From: Lachnospiraceae bacterium
GTDB taxonomy: Bacteria; Bacillota; Clostridia; Lachnospirales; Lachnospiraceae
Direction of reading: 5' to 3'
NCBI GenBank assembly: GCA_017962105.1
Contig: JAGCVY010000104.1
Location: 1-60,947 of the forward strand
Length of the DNA stretch: 60,947 nucleotides
In this document: one piece after another, positions 44,410 through 53,099 of the stretch
Position numbering within the stretch: the stretch's first letter is position 1
Layout of the letters: the number at the start of each line of letters is the position of its first letter
Notes under the pieces: generated by a model
What the model saw: the letters and a program-made list of their open reading frames with translations, nothing else
Told to the model about the DNA's origin: nothing
Databases searched by the model: none
Position numbers and translations under genes: made by a program

Positions 44410-46037
44410 AAGTCTGCCTGTTGTATGAAAACCGTGAGAGGGCGGAAAATGAGCCCTACTACGATACCAAAAGCATCATTCAGGACCTGGGCCTGCCGGT
44501 CCTGTTCTCCGCCGCCTCGAAGGAGCTCACCTACGAAAACGGGGAACTCAAGCAGGTGGAGGCGGCTGACCTTTTTGTCTCGGAAACCTTCCGAAACGTG
44601 ATGATGACGCCGCTGTTGACCGCGGAGGAGATCGCGTTCCGGCAGGAGGTTGCGAAGGACTTTCTGGCAGCGCCGAAATTCGCCCGCGAGCTGTACCGCA
44701 TAAGTACGGAGACGGTCACAAAGTGGAACGAGCTCGGCAGAGGCGTCCGTGACCGCATCCGGCAGGGAAATCCCGTGATGCGTCTCACGACGGAGATCCG
44801 TGTGCTTCGGCTCTTCACGGATTCGCTCTCCGAGATCCGTGCCCTTTTGAAAAAACAGGAAAATCTTACTTCCCGGGGGCTTCAGGCGTTCCGAAAGGAG
44901 TTCTTCGAAGCATTTTCCGAGGAATTGGAAAAGGACGTCCGCAAGGTTTTGGAGGACACCTCCTTCTACATGGCAGGGCTCGACACCAAAAAGGAAGAGG
45001 TGCAGAACACCGTGGTGAAACCGCGGATCGTGTTTGAATGCGGCCTGGAGGACGGTCTCAAGTTCAGCTCGGTAAAGCTTCTCGCCGTCGGATCGGAGGA
45101 CGTAAAATACATCCGGCCCGGCAGCGCGGGAGACAAGCTTCGGAAGTTTATGAGTGCCATGACGAAGGACGGCGTTTCCACCACGGAGGACGGGAGGCTT
45201 CGGGAGGATACACAGAAGCTTCATCTCGCCGTTGTGAGCTACCTCATGAAGCGTCAGAAGGGATGGATGGACGGCTTCCAGACGTTCTTTGACCAGCTGC
45301 GCCTGCAGTCGGCGTTTTACCTCGGCACGGTCCAGCTGACGGAGCACATGGAGCGGCTCAAACTGGGATGGTGCCTCCCGAAGGTATGTGACCGGAGAGA
45401 TCTTTCATTCACGGACCTCAAGGAACTGTCCATGGCGCTGGCGCAGCGAGTGGATGTCATCGGCAATACCTGCGAGCTGCGCGGCAAGGACGTACTGATC
45501 GTCACCGGCGCGAACCAGGGCGGCAAATCCACCTTCCTCCGCAGCGTCTCCCTTGCCCAGCTGATGCTGCAGTCCGGTCTGCCGGTGGCGGCGAAGGCGT
45601 TTGAGAGCGGGATTTTCCCGCGGATCTTTGTGCATTTTACGAGGCGAGAGGACAGTGCCATGAACAGCGGGCGTCTCGACGAGGAGCTGCAGCGCATGAA
45701 CGGGATCGTGGAGCACATCGGCGACGGGTCGCTGGTGATCCTCAACGAGTCCTTTGCGACCACCACGGAGAAGGACGGTTCGGTCATAGCGTACGATATC
45801 ATCCGCGCCCTGTCGGAGGCGGGGGTACGGATCCTCACGGTCACGCATCTCCTGTCCTTTGCGAAGCGCGTCTACGAGGAGACGAAGGACGCGCCGGATT
45901 CGCCGGTGGAATTCTTCTCCGCGGAGCGTCTGGCGGACGGCACGAGGACGTTCCACATGATCCGGAGCGAGCCGGAGCTCACCAGCTTCGGCCTGGATCT
46001 CTATGATGCAGTCGTGGGAAAGCAGGGGAAAGCCTGA
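44406..46037 (+). CDS. MutS-like ATPase, second of a tandem pair
   Basis: The 543-residue protein has a divergent helical N-terminal half and a MutS-type ATPase: Walker A GANQGGKS (368-375), SLAQLMLQSGLPVAAKAFESGIF after it, the FTRREDSAMNSGRLDEEL signature-like region, and Walker B LVILNESFATTT, again with Asn (447) before Glu (448), then TVTHLLSFAKR. It is only distantly similar to its neighbour, so the pair is an old duplication and not a recent tandem copy. No mismatch-binding Phe-x-Glu domain is present. Translational overlap with the preceding gene and matching Walker B changes argue for one hetero-oligomeric ATPase. Confidence 0.88.
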   Translation: MKVCLLYENRERAENEPYYDTKSIIQDLGLPVLFSAASKELTYENGELKQVEAADLFVSETFRNVMMTPLLTAEEIAFRQEVAKDFLAAPKFARELYRISTETVTKWNELGRGVRDRIRQGNPVMRLTTEIRVLRLFTDSLSEIRALLKKQENLTSRGLQAFRKEFFEAFSEELEKDVRKVLEDTSFYMAGLDTKKEEVQNTVVKPRIVFECGLEDGLKFSSVKLLAVGSEDVKYIRPGSAGDKLRKFMSAMTKDGVSTTEDGRLREDTQKLHLAVVSYLMKRQKGWMDGFQTFFDQLRLQSAFYLGTVQLTEHMERLKLGWCLPKVCDRRDLSFTDLKELSMALAQRVDVIGNTCELRGKDVLIVTGANQGGKSTFLRSVSLAQLMLQSGLPVAAKAFESGIFPRIFVHFTRREDSAMNSGRLDEELQRMNGIVEHIGDGSLVILNESFATTTEKDGSVIAYDIIRALSEAGVRILTVTHLLSFAKRVYEETKDAPDSPVEFFSAERLADGTRTFHMIRSEPELTSFGLDLYDAVVGKQGKA

Positions 46038-46038
46038 T

Positions 46039-46965
46039 ATGGACAGAAACAAAAAACAAGGGATCCTCTTCATCATCGGGGCAGGTTTCTGCTTTGCCCT
46101 GATGACGTTTTTTGTCCGCAAATCAGGGGACCTTCCCACCATCCAGAAAGCGTTCTTCCGCAATGTCGTCGCGGTGTTTGTGGCTTTTGTGCTGCTTCTT
46201 CGGAGCAACCAGGGGTTCCGCATTCAGAAGGGAAGCGTCCCGGGACTTTTGGCCCGCAGCTTCTTCGGAACCTGCGGGATCCTCTGCAATTTCTACGCGG
46301 CGGATCATCTGAACATCGCGGACGCGAGCATGCTCAACAAGCTCTCGCCGTTTTTTGCCATTGCGGTGTCGTACATCATCTTAAAAGAGAAAGCCAACGC
46401 CGTGGAGTGGCTTTCGGTGGTGCTTGCCCTGGTGGGCGCCGCATTTGTCGTAAAGCCCACCGCGGGAGTCACATCCCTGCACGGGCTTGTGGGCGTTGCC
46501 GGAGGACTGGCGGCGGGGCTTGGGTACACCTTCATCCGGTACCTCGGAAAGCGCGGGGAGCGCGGTCCGGTGATCGTACTGTGGTTCTCGCTGTTCTCCT
46601 GTCTGGTGACGGCACCTGCACTGATCTTTGACTACCACCCCATGAGCGGGCAGCAGCTCCTGTTCCTGCTGCTGACAGGCCTCTCCGCCAGCGGAGGCCA
46701 GCTGTGCATCACGAAGGCGTACACGAAGGCGGCAGCCAAGGAGATTTCCGTGTTCGACTACTCCCAGGTCATCTTCGCGGCGATCCTCGGGTGGATTTTC
46801 CTCTCCCAGCTGCCGGATGTGTACAGCTGGATCGGGTACGTGATCATCATCGGGACCGCCATCGCAAAATGGCGCTACATGCTGTGGCGCGACCGCACCG
46901 GGGAAGCTGACAACCATGCTGCGGAAACTGACGGCCATGCTGCGGAAGTTGACACGGAACAATAA
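46039..46965 (+). CDS. EamA/DMT-family transporter
   Basis: The 308-residue protein has about ten membrane segments in two EamA repeats: AGFCFALMTFFVRKSGDLPTIQKAFFRN at the start, ADASMLNKLSPFFAIAVSYIILKEKANAVEWLSVVLALVGAAFVV in the first repeat and a second repeat with DYSQVIFAAILGWIFL. It ends in a short polar tail with two near-identical copies of (E)TDGHAAE. I start at 46039, two bases after the MutS-like stop. The substrate is unknown; the family includes S-adenosylmethionine and amino-acid exporters. Confidence 0.9.
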   Translation: MDRNKKQGILFIIGAGFCFALMTFFVRKSGDLPTIQKAFFRNVVAVFVAFVLLLRSNQGFRIQKGSVPGLLARSFFGTCGILCNFYAADHLNIADASMLNKLSPFFAIAVSYIILKEKANAVEWLSVVLALVGAAFVVKPTAGVTSLHGLVGVAGGLAAGLGYTFIRYLGKRGERGPVIVLWFSLFSCLVTAPALIFDYHPMSGQQLLFLLLTGLSASGGQLCITKAYTKAAAKEISVFDYSQVIFAAILGWIFLSQLPDVYSWIGYVIIIGTAIAKWRYMLWRDRTGEADNHAAETDGHAAEVDTEQ

Positions 46966-46977
46966 TTGTTCTATGAT
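46949..46977 (+). promoter_or_regulatory. Promoter inside the end of the DMT gene
   Basis: A perfect TTGACA (46949-46954), 17 bases, TATGAT (46972-46977). The -35 and spacer lie in coding sequence. It drives the lipoprotein and SIMPL genes. Confidence 0.8.
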
Positions 46978-47043
46978 ACGAAATACAGTTCGTATACAGA
47001 GGAAAAAGGAGAGGTGTATCGAAAGATACATCGGGGAAGAACG

Positions 47044-48558
47044 ATGAAGAAACGGTTGCTTAGCATTGTACTGAGTCTTGTGCTGGTCCTTTGCCTGACC
47101 GCCTGTGAGGGAAAGGACGGGGACACCGAGGACCGGGAGGGAAGGACGACGGTGACGCCCAAGGCGGGGGATGAGGTTACGCCGACGACGGAGCCTACAG
47201 GGGAACCCACCGGAGAGGTAACGCCGGCTCCGACGGATGAGCCGACACCGGTACCCACCGACGAGCCGACGCCGACACAGGAGCCGACACCCACGGATGA
47301 GCCGACACCCACGCAGGAGCCCGCACCGACAAACACACCGACGCCCGCGCAGACCATGCCGGTGCCGGACGTGGTGGAGGGACCTCCGTATGTCATCGCC
47401 AGAGGCAGCGGGTGCGAACGCTATTCGGAGAAGTACACCGGAGAAGGTCCCGCGTTTCGCTGCGGCCTTGATTATCTGTACCTCACGGAGGGAGGCCTTG
47501 ACAAACTTGCGGCGGCCATCCGTGCGGAAAATCTGGAGACCTACAAAAACAACGACAAGGTCCGCAAGTCCGTAGCGGAGACCTTCGAGGAGATGACGGA
47601 GACCTTCAGCACGCAGTGGTGGATGACCAGTGAGATCACGATGTACCGGAACGATTCGAAGGTGTTTGCTTACACCAGAACCACCGACATGTATCTCGGC
47701 GGAGCACACGGCACTTGGTCCCGCAGGGGATATAATTACGACACAGACTCCGGAGAGCTGCTGGATATCACGGATCTCATCACGGATATGAAGGCCTTCA
47801 CGGAGGATATTGTTAAACTCCTTACACCTCTTGCCGAGGAGTACGGCTTCAACTCCGACTGGCAGACAAAGGTCCGCGAGGGAATCGCGAACAACGAGTT
47901 CGGCTGGGTGGCAGCCGACGAGGGATTGGAGGTCTGGTTCAACACCGGATATCTTGCCGCATATGCAGCGGGAGAGATTTGCGTCGGATACGGGATCGAG
48001 TTTTATCCGGACCGGTTTGTTGCGGACATGGTGGGAGCCTACGGCGATTACGAGATGAAACCGAGGTACCCGGAGGGTGAGATCGGCAGCCAGGACGGAT
48101 GGGTATACCACCGCTCCGAGCGGTACGGAGAGATTTTCCGTGATCTTGTCGACGCCCTGGGCGTCATGTCCTGGGAGGACGTTGCAGCCTACCTTAAGGA
48201 CAAGGACGTGGAATTCGAAGGACTCGGAGACAAGGAAGCGGATGAAGTGGAGTCCAACGCCTATGTTATTTTCTATGACAAGGAATCGGGCGATCGCTTC
48301 TATGTCGATTTCTGGCCGGAGGACAAGAACAACTACCAAAGCACACAGCGGGTATACAATATCACCGTCACCTATCCCGACAGGAAGAATTTCCTGCTCA
48401 TCTATCTGAATGACGATGAGGAGGTGACATACGGTATCGTCGACTGTTCCTTCGAGAAGGACGGCGGTTCCCGCGACCGCGCGATCGTGCACGACGGCGA
48501 TAATGCGCTGGATGTAATGCTTGTTACGATGGAGAATTATTACAGTGATCTCAAGTAA
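47044..48558 (+). CDS. Lipoprotein with Pro/Thr linker and DUF3298-like domain
   Basis: The 504-residue protein has a signal peptide with lipobox (VLCLTACEG), a Thr/Pro/Glu linker of about 100 residues (PTDEPTPTQEP-type repeats) and a globular part. The section AYTRTTDMYLGGAHGTWSRRGYNYDTDSGELLDITDLI resembles DUF3298/RsiV-like domains, where the GGAH motif and a following Tyr/Asp-rich strand are conserved. Such domains occur in sigma-factor regulators and in surface lipoproteins of unknown ligand. The start at 47044 follows GGGGAAG. The next gene, SIMPL, begins 11 bases after the stop and probably shares the transcript. Confidence 0.78.
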   Translation: MKKRLLSIVLSLVLVLCLTACEGKDGDTEDREGRTTVTPKAGDEVTPTTEPTGEPTGEVTPAPTDEPTPVPTDEPTPTQEPTPTDEPTPTQEPAPTNTPTPAQTMPVPDVVEGPPYVIARGSGCERYSEKYTGEGPAFRCGLDYLYLTEGGLDKLAAAIRAENLETYKNNDKVRKSVAETFEEMTETFSTQWWMTSEITMYRNDSKVFAYTRTTDMYLGGAHGTWSRRGYNYDTDSGELLDITDLITDMKAFTEDIVKLLTPLAEEYGFNSDWQTKVREGIANNEFGWVAADEGLEVWFNTGYLAAYAAGEICVGYGIEFYPDRFVADMVGAYGDYEMKPRYPEGEIGSQDGWVYHRSERYGEIFRDLVDALGVMSWEDVAAYLKDKDVEFEGLGDKEADEVESNAYVIFYDKESGDRFYVDFWPEDKNNYQSTQRVYNITVTYPDRKNFLLIYLNDDEEVTYGIVDCSFEKDGGSRDRAIVHDGDNALDVMLVTMENYYSDLK

Positions 48559-48569
48559 GGGAGGGGACT

Positions 48570-49244
48570 ATGGAAAGACCGTCAACCATTCGGGTGACCG
48601 GCAAGGGAATGCTTCGGCTTAAGCCGGATGTCACACGCATCACCATCACCCTCACGGGATGCTACAAGGACTATGCGGAGTCCCTTAAGCACTCCTCGGA
48701 GGACACGGAGAGTCTTGCGGGAGTACTTGCGGGACAGGACTTCGCAAGGGAGGATCTGAAGACCTTAAGCTTCAGCGTACAGAGCCGCTCGGAGAGCTAT
48801 CAGACGAAAAATCACGAGTGGAAGGAGCGCTTTGTGGGGTATGAATTCCGCCACGTGATGAAGGTGGATTTTCCGACGGACAATGACCGCCTCGGAAGGA
48901 TTTTGTACGCCCTCGCCCACGCGGAGGTCAATCCCGAGTTCCGCCTGAGTTACACGGTGAAGGATCCCGAGGCGTCGAAAAATGCCCTGATCGCCGCCGC
49001 AGTTGCGGATGCCAGAACGAAGGCCACGGTGCTTGCGGGAGCCTCTGGGGTGAAGCTCGGGGAGATCCGGCACATCGATTACTCCATGGTGTCCCTTGAC
49101 TTCGAGGTGCGCCCGATGAACGATATGATGGTGAGAGCCTATGCGGCCAAAGCAGAGTACGCAGGCGGCTCCTACGACATGGACATCGAGCCCGACGATA
49201 TCGAGGTCACGGACACGGTGACCATCATCTGGACCATCGTCTGA
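48570..49244 (+). CDS. SIMPL (DUF541) domain protein
   Basis: The 224-residue protein matches the SIMPL/DUF541 family: IRVTGKGMLRLKPDVTRITITL at the start, a helical middle with DAEESLK-like segments, VDFPTDNDRLGRILYALAHA and AAVADARTKATVLAGASGVKLGEIRHIDY. Family members elsewhere are periplasmic or membrane-linked (BP26 of Brucella, mouse SIMPL) and form ring-like oligomers. This copy has no signal peptide and should be cytoplasmic. Function here is unknown. Confidence 0.88.
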   Translation: MERPSTIRVTGKGMLRLKPDVTRITITLTGCYKDYAESLKHSSEDTESLAGVLAGQDFAREDLKTLSFSVQSRSESYQTKNHEWKERFVGYEFRHVMKVDFPTDNDRLGRILYALAHAEVNPEFRLSYTVKDPEASKNALIAAAVADARTKATVLAGASGVKLGEIRHIDYSMVSLDFEVRPMNDMMVRAYAAKAEYAGGSYDMDIEPDDIEVTDTVTIIWTIV

Positions 49245-49270
49245 TCAAAACGATAAATCAGGAAAACAGA

Positions 49271-49309
49271 AGGGAGCGCCGGCCGGCATGGTCAGCGCTC
49301 CCTGTTTTT
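49271..49309. terminator. Terminator between convergent genes (SIMPL and GH5)
   Basis: The stem AGGGAGCGC (49271-49279)/GCGCTCCCT (49295-49303) is followed by GTTTTTG; the reverse strand has a weaker tract. Confidence 0.8.
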
Positions 49310-49336
49310 GTGTTGTCTCATTCGGAATTGTCTCGC

Positions 49337-50377
49337 CTACTCGTGCCGGATCAGCGCAAGCAGACGGTCCCGCGCCCCGTCCATGAAGGCGTCGTCGATG
49401 CCGAAGTCCATCTTGCGGTAGGACCATGCGGCGGAGCCGATGCCGTGGCGCTTCATGGCCTTGTGAAAGGCCTCGTACCAGAGAAGCGTCTCCTCGGGGT
49501 CCACCAAGTTGATGACGCCGTACTCGCCGCAGTAAAGCGGCACGTTCCGCTCCTCCGCCACGGCGATGGCGTCGGCGAACAGCGTCTCAAAGTAGGTTTC
49601 ATCCGGGACGGCGTCCGGGTCGAAGCGGTCAAAGGATGCGGAAAATGCAGACCCTAACTGCGCCACGCTCCCCTTCGCGTACTCCGCGTAGGTCTGCTTG
49701 AACGGGCAGCGGAAGTCGTGGTCCATGGAGGAGATCCAGTACGCACCCTGATGGGTGAACAAAAGCGGTTCATAGCAGTGGAAGTTGTACACGATGTGAG
49801 CATCCGCGGGCGGTGCGATGTCGCGGACGGCCTCCACGCTGTTGTTCCAGTAGCCGCCGATCAGGATCGTGATGGTCGGGGCGATCCTGCGGATGCGGGC
49901 GATACAGGTCTGGGAGATGCGGTTCCATGCGTCGCAGTATGCCTGATCCGTGACCTCGTTCAGAAGCTCGAAGGCAAGGCAGTCGTCGAACTCGCCGTAG
50001 CGCTCCGCGAAGGTCTCCCAGATGCGGTAGAAGAATTCCTGCAGCTGCTCGTTCTCAAAGAACCCGTTCTCGTGTACCGCGGGGTCAAAGGAGAAGCCGA
50101 TGGTGCGATGCAGGTCCAAGATCATGTTGAGGCCGTTTCGGCGGCACTCGCCGATTGCAAAATCGAGGTAGCGGAAGCCGTTCTCGCGGAAAATGCCGCC
50201 CTCGTCCATAATGAGGTCATAGTCCACCGGAATGCGGACGTGGTCCAATCCCCATTCCTTCACTTTTTGAAAATCCTCGGGCTGGATGAATGAGTCATAG
50301 TGGCTTATGGTGTGCTCGCACTGCGAGAGCCAGCCTCCGAAGTTGATACCGTGTTCCCAACCGGGCCAAGTTTTCAT
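49337..50377 (-). CDS. Glycoside hydrolase family 5-like enzyme, cytoplasmic
   Basis: The 346-residue protein has the GH5 (beta/alpha)8 features: HGINFGGWLSQCEH, DHVRIPVDYDLIM, the acid/base Glu in FELLNEVTD, the conserved NFHCYEPLLFTHQGAYW strand and the nucleophile Glu in LYCGEYGVI. The catalytic pair is intact. There is no signal peptide, so it acts inside the cell, probably on an imported short beta-glucan or glucoside. It follows ispE by 43 bases on the same strand, an unexpected pairing; it may only share the transcript. Confidence 0.9.
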   Translation of the reverse strand: MKTWPGWEHGINFGGWLSQCEHTISHYDSFIQPEDFQKVKEWGLDHVRIPVDYDLIMDEGGIFRENGFRYLDFAIGECRRNGLNMILDLHRTIGFSFDPAVHENGFFENEQLQEFFYRIWETFAERYGEFDDCLAFELLNEVTDQAYCDAWNRISQTCIARIRRIAPTITILIGGYWNNSVEAVRDIAPPADAHIVYNFHCYEPLLFTHQGAYWISSMDHDFRCPFKQTYAEYAKGSVAQLGSAFSASFDRFDPDAVPDETYFETLFADAIAVAEERNVPLYCGEYGVINLVDPEETLLWYEAFHKAMKRHGIGSAAWSYRKMDFGIDDAFMDGARDRLLALIRHE

Positions 50378-50420
50378 AAAATGTTTCTCCGATCATTGCG
50401 CGATTTGTTGTAAAAGTAAG

Positions 50421-51284
50421 CTACGGCTGTACCGGCTGCACCAGATAGGTCTCACTGCCGTAAGGGCCCACCCGGAAGTGGGTGTAGGCGAAGGCCGCCG
50501 CATCCCTCGTGGGGAAGATACCGTAGACCGTGGGGCCGGAGCCGCTCATCATGACGCCGTCGGCGCCTAAGGACTGCATCTGCGATTTGATGATCGCGAT
50601 TTCCGGACAGTGGGCCAGGGTGACGGTCTCCAAAACGTTGCCGAGCTTGGAAACCATGCCGACGTAGCTGCCGCGGCGGATGGCTTCGATCATGCCGTCC
50701 ACATCGGGGTGCTCGAGGTGGTCCATATCCAGGTTTTTGTACACAAATCCCGTGGAGACGCCTGCCGGGGGCTTCACCAGAAGAAGCCAGCAGTTCGGTA
50801 TCGCGGGGATCGGGGTGATGATCTCGCCGATCCCTTCGGCGATGGCGGTTCCGCCGGAGATGCAGTAGGGGATGTCCGCGCCGAGGGTCACACCGAGTTG
50901 GCGAAGCTCATCGTCGGAAAGACCGAGCTCGAAGAGGCGGTTTACTCCCCGGAGCGTCGCCGCTGCGTCGGAGCTTCCGCCGGCAAGGCCTGCGGACATG
51001 GGAATTGTCTTGTCAAGTTCAATGCGCACGCCGCCTTGGATGGAATACTTCTCAAACAGAAGAGCGGCAGCATCATACACCAGGTTTCCGGGGCCGGCGG
51101 GCAGCGGAGCCGTACCGACCGAAAGGGTGATGCCCTCATTTTCCGTCTTATAAAGTTTCAGGGTGTCGTGAAGGTTGACGGACTGCATGATCATCCTTAC
51201 GTCGTGGTAGCCGTTCTCGCGGACGCCGGTGACGTCAAGCGCAAGATTGATCTTCGCATAAGCATATTCGGTAGTGGATTTCAT
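50421..51284 (-). CDS. ispE: 4-diphosphocytidyl-2-C-methyl-D-erythritol kinase IspE
   Basis: IspE phosphorylates the 2-OH of CDP-methylerythritol in the MEP isoprenoid pathway, which supplies undecaprenyl phosphate for wall synthesis. The 287-residue protein is a GHMP kinase: AYAKINLALDVTGVRENGYHDVRMIMQSV at the start, the ATP loop PMSAGLAGGSSDAAATLRGVNRLF, and the C-terminal MMSGSGPTVYGIF. Length is normal. A minus-strand promoter lies about 100 bases upstream. Confidence 0.95.
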   Translation of the reverse strand: MKSTTEYAYAKINLALDVTGVRENGYHDVRMIMQSVNLHDTLKLYKTENEGITLSVGTAPLPAGPGNLVYDAAALLFEKYSIQGGVRIELDKTIPMSAGLAGGSSDAAATLRGVNRLFELGLSDDELRQLGVTLGADIPYCISGGTAIAEGIGEIITPIPAIPNCWLLLVKPPAGVSTGFVYKNLDMDHLEHPDVDGMIEAIRRGSYVGMVSKLGNVLETVTLAHCPEIAIIKSQMQSLGADGVMMSGSGPTVYGIFPTRDAAAFAYTHFRVGPYGSETYLVQPVQP

Positions 51285-51373
51285 CGTGAACTCCTTCCTG
51301 TCCGGGGGACGGGTCCGGCCGGACTGTGTCTAACGGAAAATCCGCTTGGAAAACAGGACGTTGTGTTTCTTAC

Positions 51374-51402
51374 AGTATAAGTTGATGAAGCGGAAAATGC
51401 AA
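51374..51402 (-). promoter_or_regulatory. Minus-strand promoter of ispE
   Basis: On the minus strand TTGCAT (51402-51397) and TATACT (51379-51374) are 17 bases apart. Confidence 0.75.
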
Positions 51403-51445
51403 GGCAAGGAAACACAGGAAAGATGGATTATTCGATGTTTTCCTT

Positions 51446-51473
51446 TTGCATACTCGGGATTCTGTGGTATAAT
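51446..51473 (+). promoter_or_regulatory. Promoter of ddl
   Basis: TTGCAT (51446-51451) and a perfect TATAAT (51468-51473) with a 16-base spacer and TGTGG before the -10. Confidence 0.75.
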
Positions 51474-51557
51474 ACGCGTGATACGCGGAGCTGAACCTCC
51501 GCGAGGAGAGAGTCCGGGAACGGCGGGATCCGTGACCGGGCGGAATCGGAGGACAGA

Positions 51558-52610
51558 ATGAAGAAGACAGTTGCAATTCTTTTCGGCGGACAGTCATCGG
51601 AGCACGACGTATCCTGTGTATCCGGCGCGACGGTCATCCGGAATTTGGATACGGAGCGGTACGATGCGATCCTGATCGGGATCACGAAGGACGGGCGCTG
51701 GCTTGCCGTGGATTCCTTAAAGGAAGTGGAGAACGGAAGCTGGAAGAACGGAAAGACCACGGCGATCATCTCGCCGGACCGGAGCCGCAAGGGCGTTCTC
51801 ATCGTGGACGGGGACAAGGTCACCTTCAAGCCGGTGGATGTCATTTTCCCGGTGCTTCACGGCCTGTACGGCGAGGATGGAACGGTTCAGGGTCTGTTCA
51901 CGCTTGCGGGGATCCCGTACGTGGGCTGCGGCGTGCTGTGCTCCGCGGTTTCCATGGATAAGCTTTACACGAAGATCGTGGTGGATACCCTCCGCATCCG
52001 CCAGGCGAAATATGTTGCGGTGTTCGGCCACGAGCTGGCGGATATGGACGCGTGCGTAGCCCGGGTGGAGGATCAACTTCCGTATCCGGTGTTCGTCAAG
52101 CCCTCCAACGCCGGTTCCTCGAAGGGCGTCAACAAGGCCCACAACCGCACGGAGCTTGTGTACGCGCTCAAGGAGGCATCATATCACGACCGCAAGATCC
52201 TCGTTGAGGAGACCATTGTGGGCCGCGAGATCGAGTGCGCCGTGCTGGGCGACGGCGTGACGGTGGACGCCAGCGGCGTCGGTGAAATCCTTGCCGCAGA
52301 CGAGTTCTACAGCTATGACGCGAAATACAACAACGCGGACTCCCGCACGGACATCTCTCCGGAGCTTCCCGAGGGCAAGGAGGACGAGTTCCGGGAGTGC
52401 GCGCGAAGCATTTTCCGTGCGCTGGACGGCTTCGGACTCGCCCGCGTGGACTTCTTCCTCGAGAACGGCACCAACGAGGTGGTCTTCAATGAGATCAACA
52501 CGATGCCCGGATTTACCTCCATCAGCATGTATCCGATGCTTTGGGGCGCCAAGGGGATCGAGAAGACGCCGTTGATCACGAAGCTGATCGAGCTGGCGAT
52601 GCAGCGGTGA
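51558..52610 (+). CDS. ddl: D-alanine--D-alanine ligase
   Basis: Ddl makes the D-Ala-D-Ala dipeptide for peptidoglycan precursors. The 350-residue protein has the ATP-grasp family motifs: ILFGGQSSEHDVSCVSG at the start, HGLYGEDGTVQGLFTLAGIPYVGCGV, KPSNAGSSKGVNKA, EETIVGREIECAVLGD and the metal-binding FNEINTMPGFTSISMYPML. The Lys/Tyr region (YSYDAKYNN) near the omega loop fits a D-Ala-type and not a D-lactate ligase. The DUF1934 gene starts four bases after the stop. Confidence 0.95.
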   Translation: MKKTVAILFGGQSSEHDVSCVSGATVIRNLDTERYDAILIGITKDGRWLAVDSLKEVENGSWKNGKTTAIISPDRSRKGVLIVDGDKVTFKPVDVIFPVLHGLYGEDGTVQGLFTLAGIPYVGCGVLCSAVSMDKLYTKIVVDTLRIRQAKYVAVFGHELADMDACVARVEDQLPYPVFVKPSNAGSSKGVNKAHNRTELVYALKEASYHDRKILVEETIVGREIECAVLGDGVTVDASGVGEILAADEFYSYDAKYNNADSRTDISPELPEGKEDEFRECARSIFRALDGFGLARVDFFLENGTNEVVFNEINTMPGFTSISMYPMLWGAKGIEKTPLITKLIELAMQR

Positions 52611-52614
52611 CGCC

Positions 52615-53031
52615 ATGGATGTTCTTTTGAAGATAACCGGGATTGCCCGCTCGGACACCGAGGATGTGACCGAGTCGCTGGTCCGCGGGTCGTACTACTG
52701 CAAGGACGGCGACATCTACATCTTCTACGAGGGCGTTGACGAGGAGACGCCGCAGCTGATCACGCGCCACCGCATCGTCATCCGCGGCAACACTGCGGAG
52801 ATCCAGCGGACGGGCGCGATCCAGTCCAAAATGATCATCGTGCCGGGCGAGCTGAACCAGTGCAACTACGCTACGCCCTACGGTGTTTTACAGCTCGACT
52901 TTTACGGGATCGCCGTGGAGGCCGAGGCAGATGAGACGGGAGTGCGGATCCGCTTAAACTACGAGATCCGGATTTCCGACGTTCCCGTTTCGGAAAATGA
53001 ACTGCTGATCGAGACAAGTGCAGAAGAATAA
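52615..53031 (+). CDS. DUF1934 beta-barrel protein (YwiB-like)
   Basis: The 138-residue product matches DUF1934: VLLKITGIARSD, YIFYEGVDEET with the following HRIVIRGNTAEIQRTGAIQSKMIIVPG, and a C-terminal YEIRISDVPVSENELLIET. The family adopts a lipocalin-like barrel and has no known function. It is tightly coupled to ddl (four-base gap). Confidence 0.88.
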   Translation: MDVLLKITGIARSDTEDVTESLVRGSYYCKDGDIYIFYEGVDEETPQLITRHRIVIRGNTAEIQRTGAIQSKMIIVPGELNQCNYATPYGVLQLDFYGIAVEAEADETGVRIRLNYEIRISDVPVSENELLIETSAEE

Positions 53032-53066
53032 AAAAACCGCCGGTTCCGTTTGGAGCCGGCGATTTG
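53031..53066. terminator. Bidirectional terminator between DUF1934 and the small membrane protein gene
   Basis: A 10-bp stem, CGCCGGTTCC (53038-53047) with GGAGCCGGCG (53052-53061), one G-T pair. Read on the minus strand it runs into TTTTTTT, so it mainly serves the minus-strand gene. Confidence 0.8.
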
Positions 53067-53099
53067 CGTTTCCTGTTTGTTTTGGTTCGGCGTTTCGGA

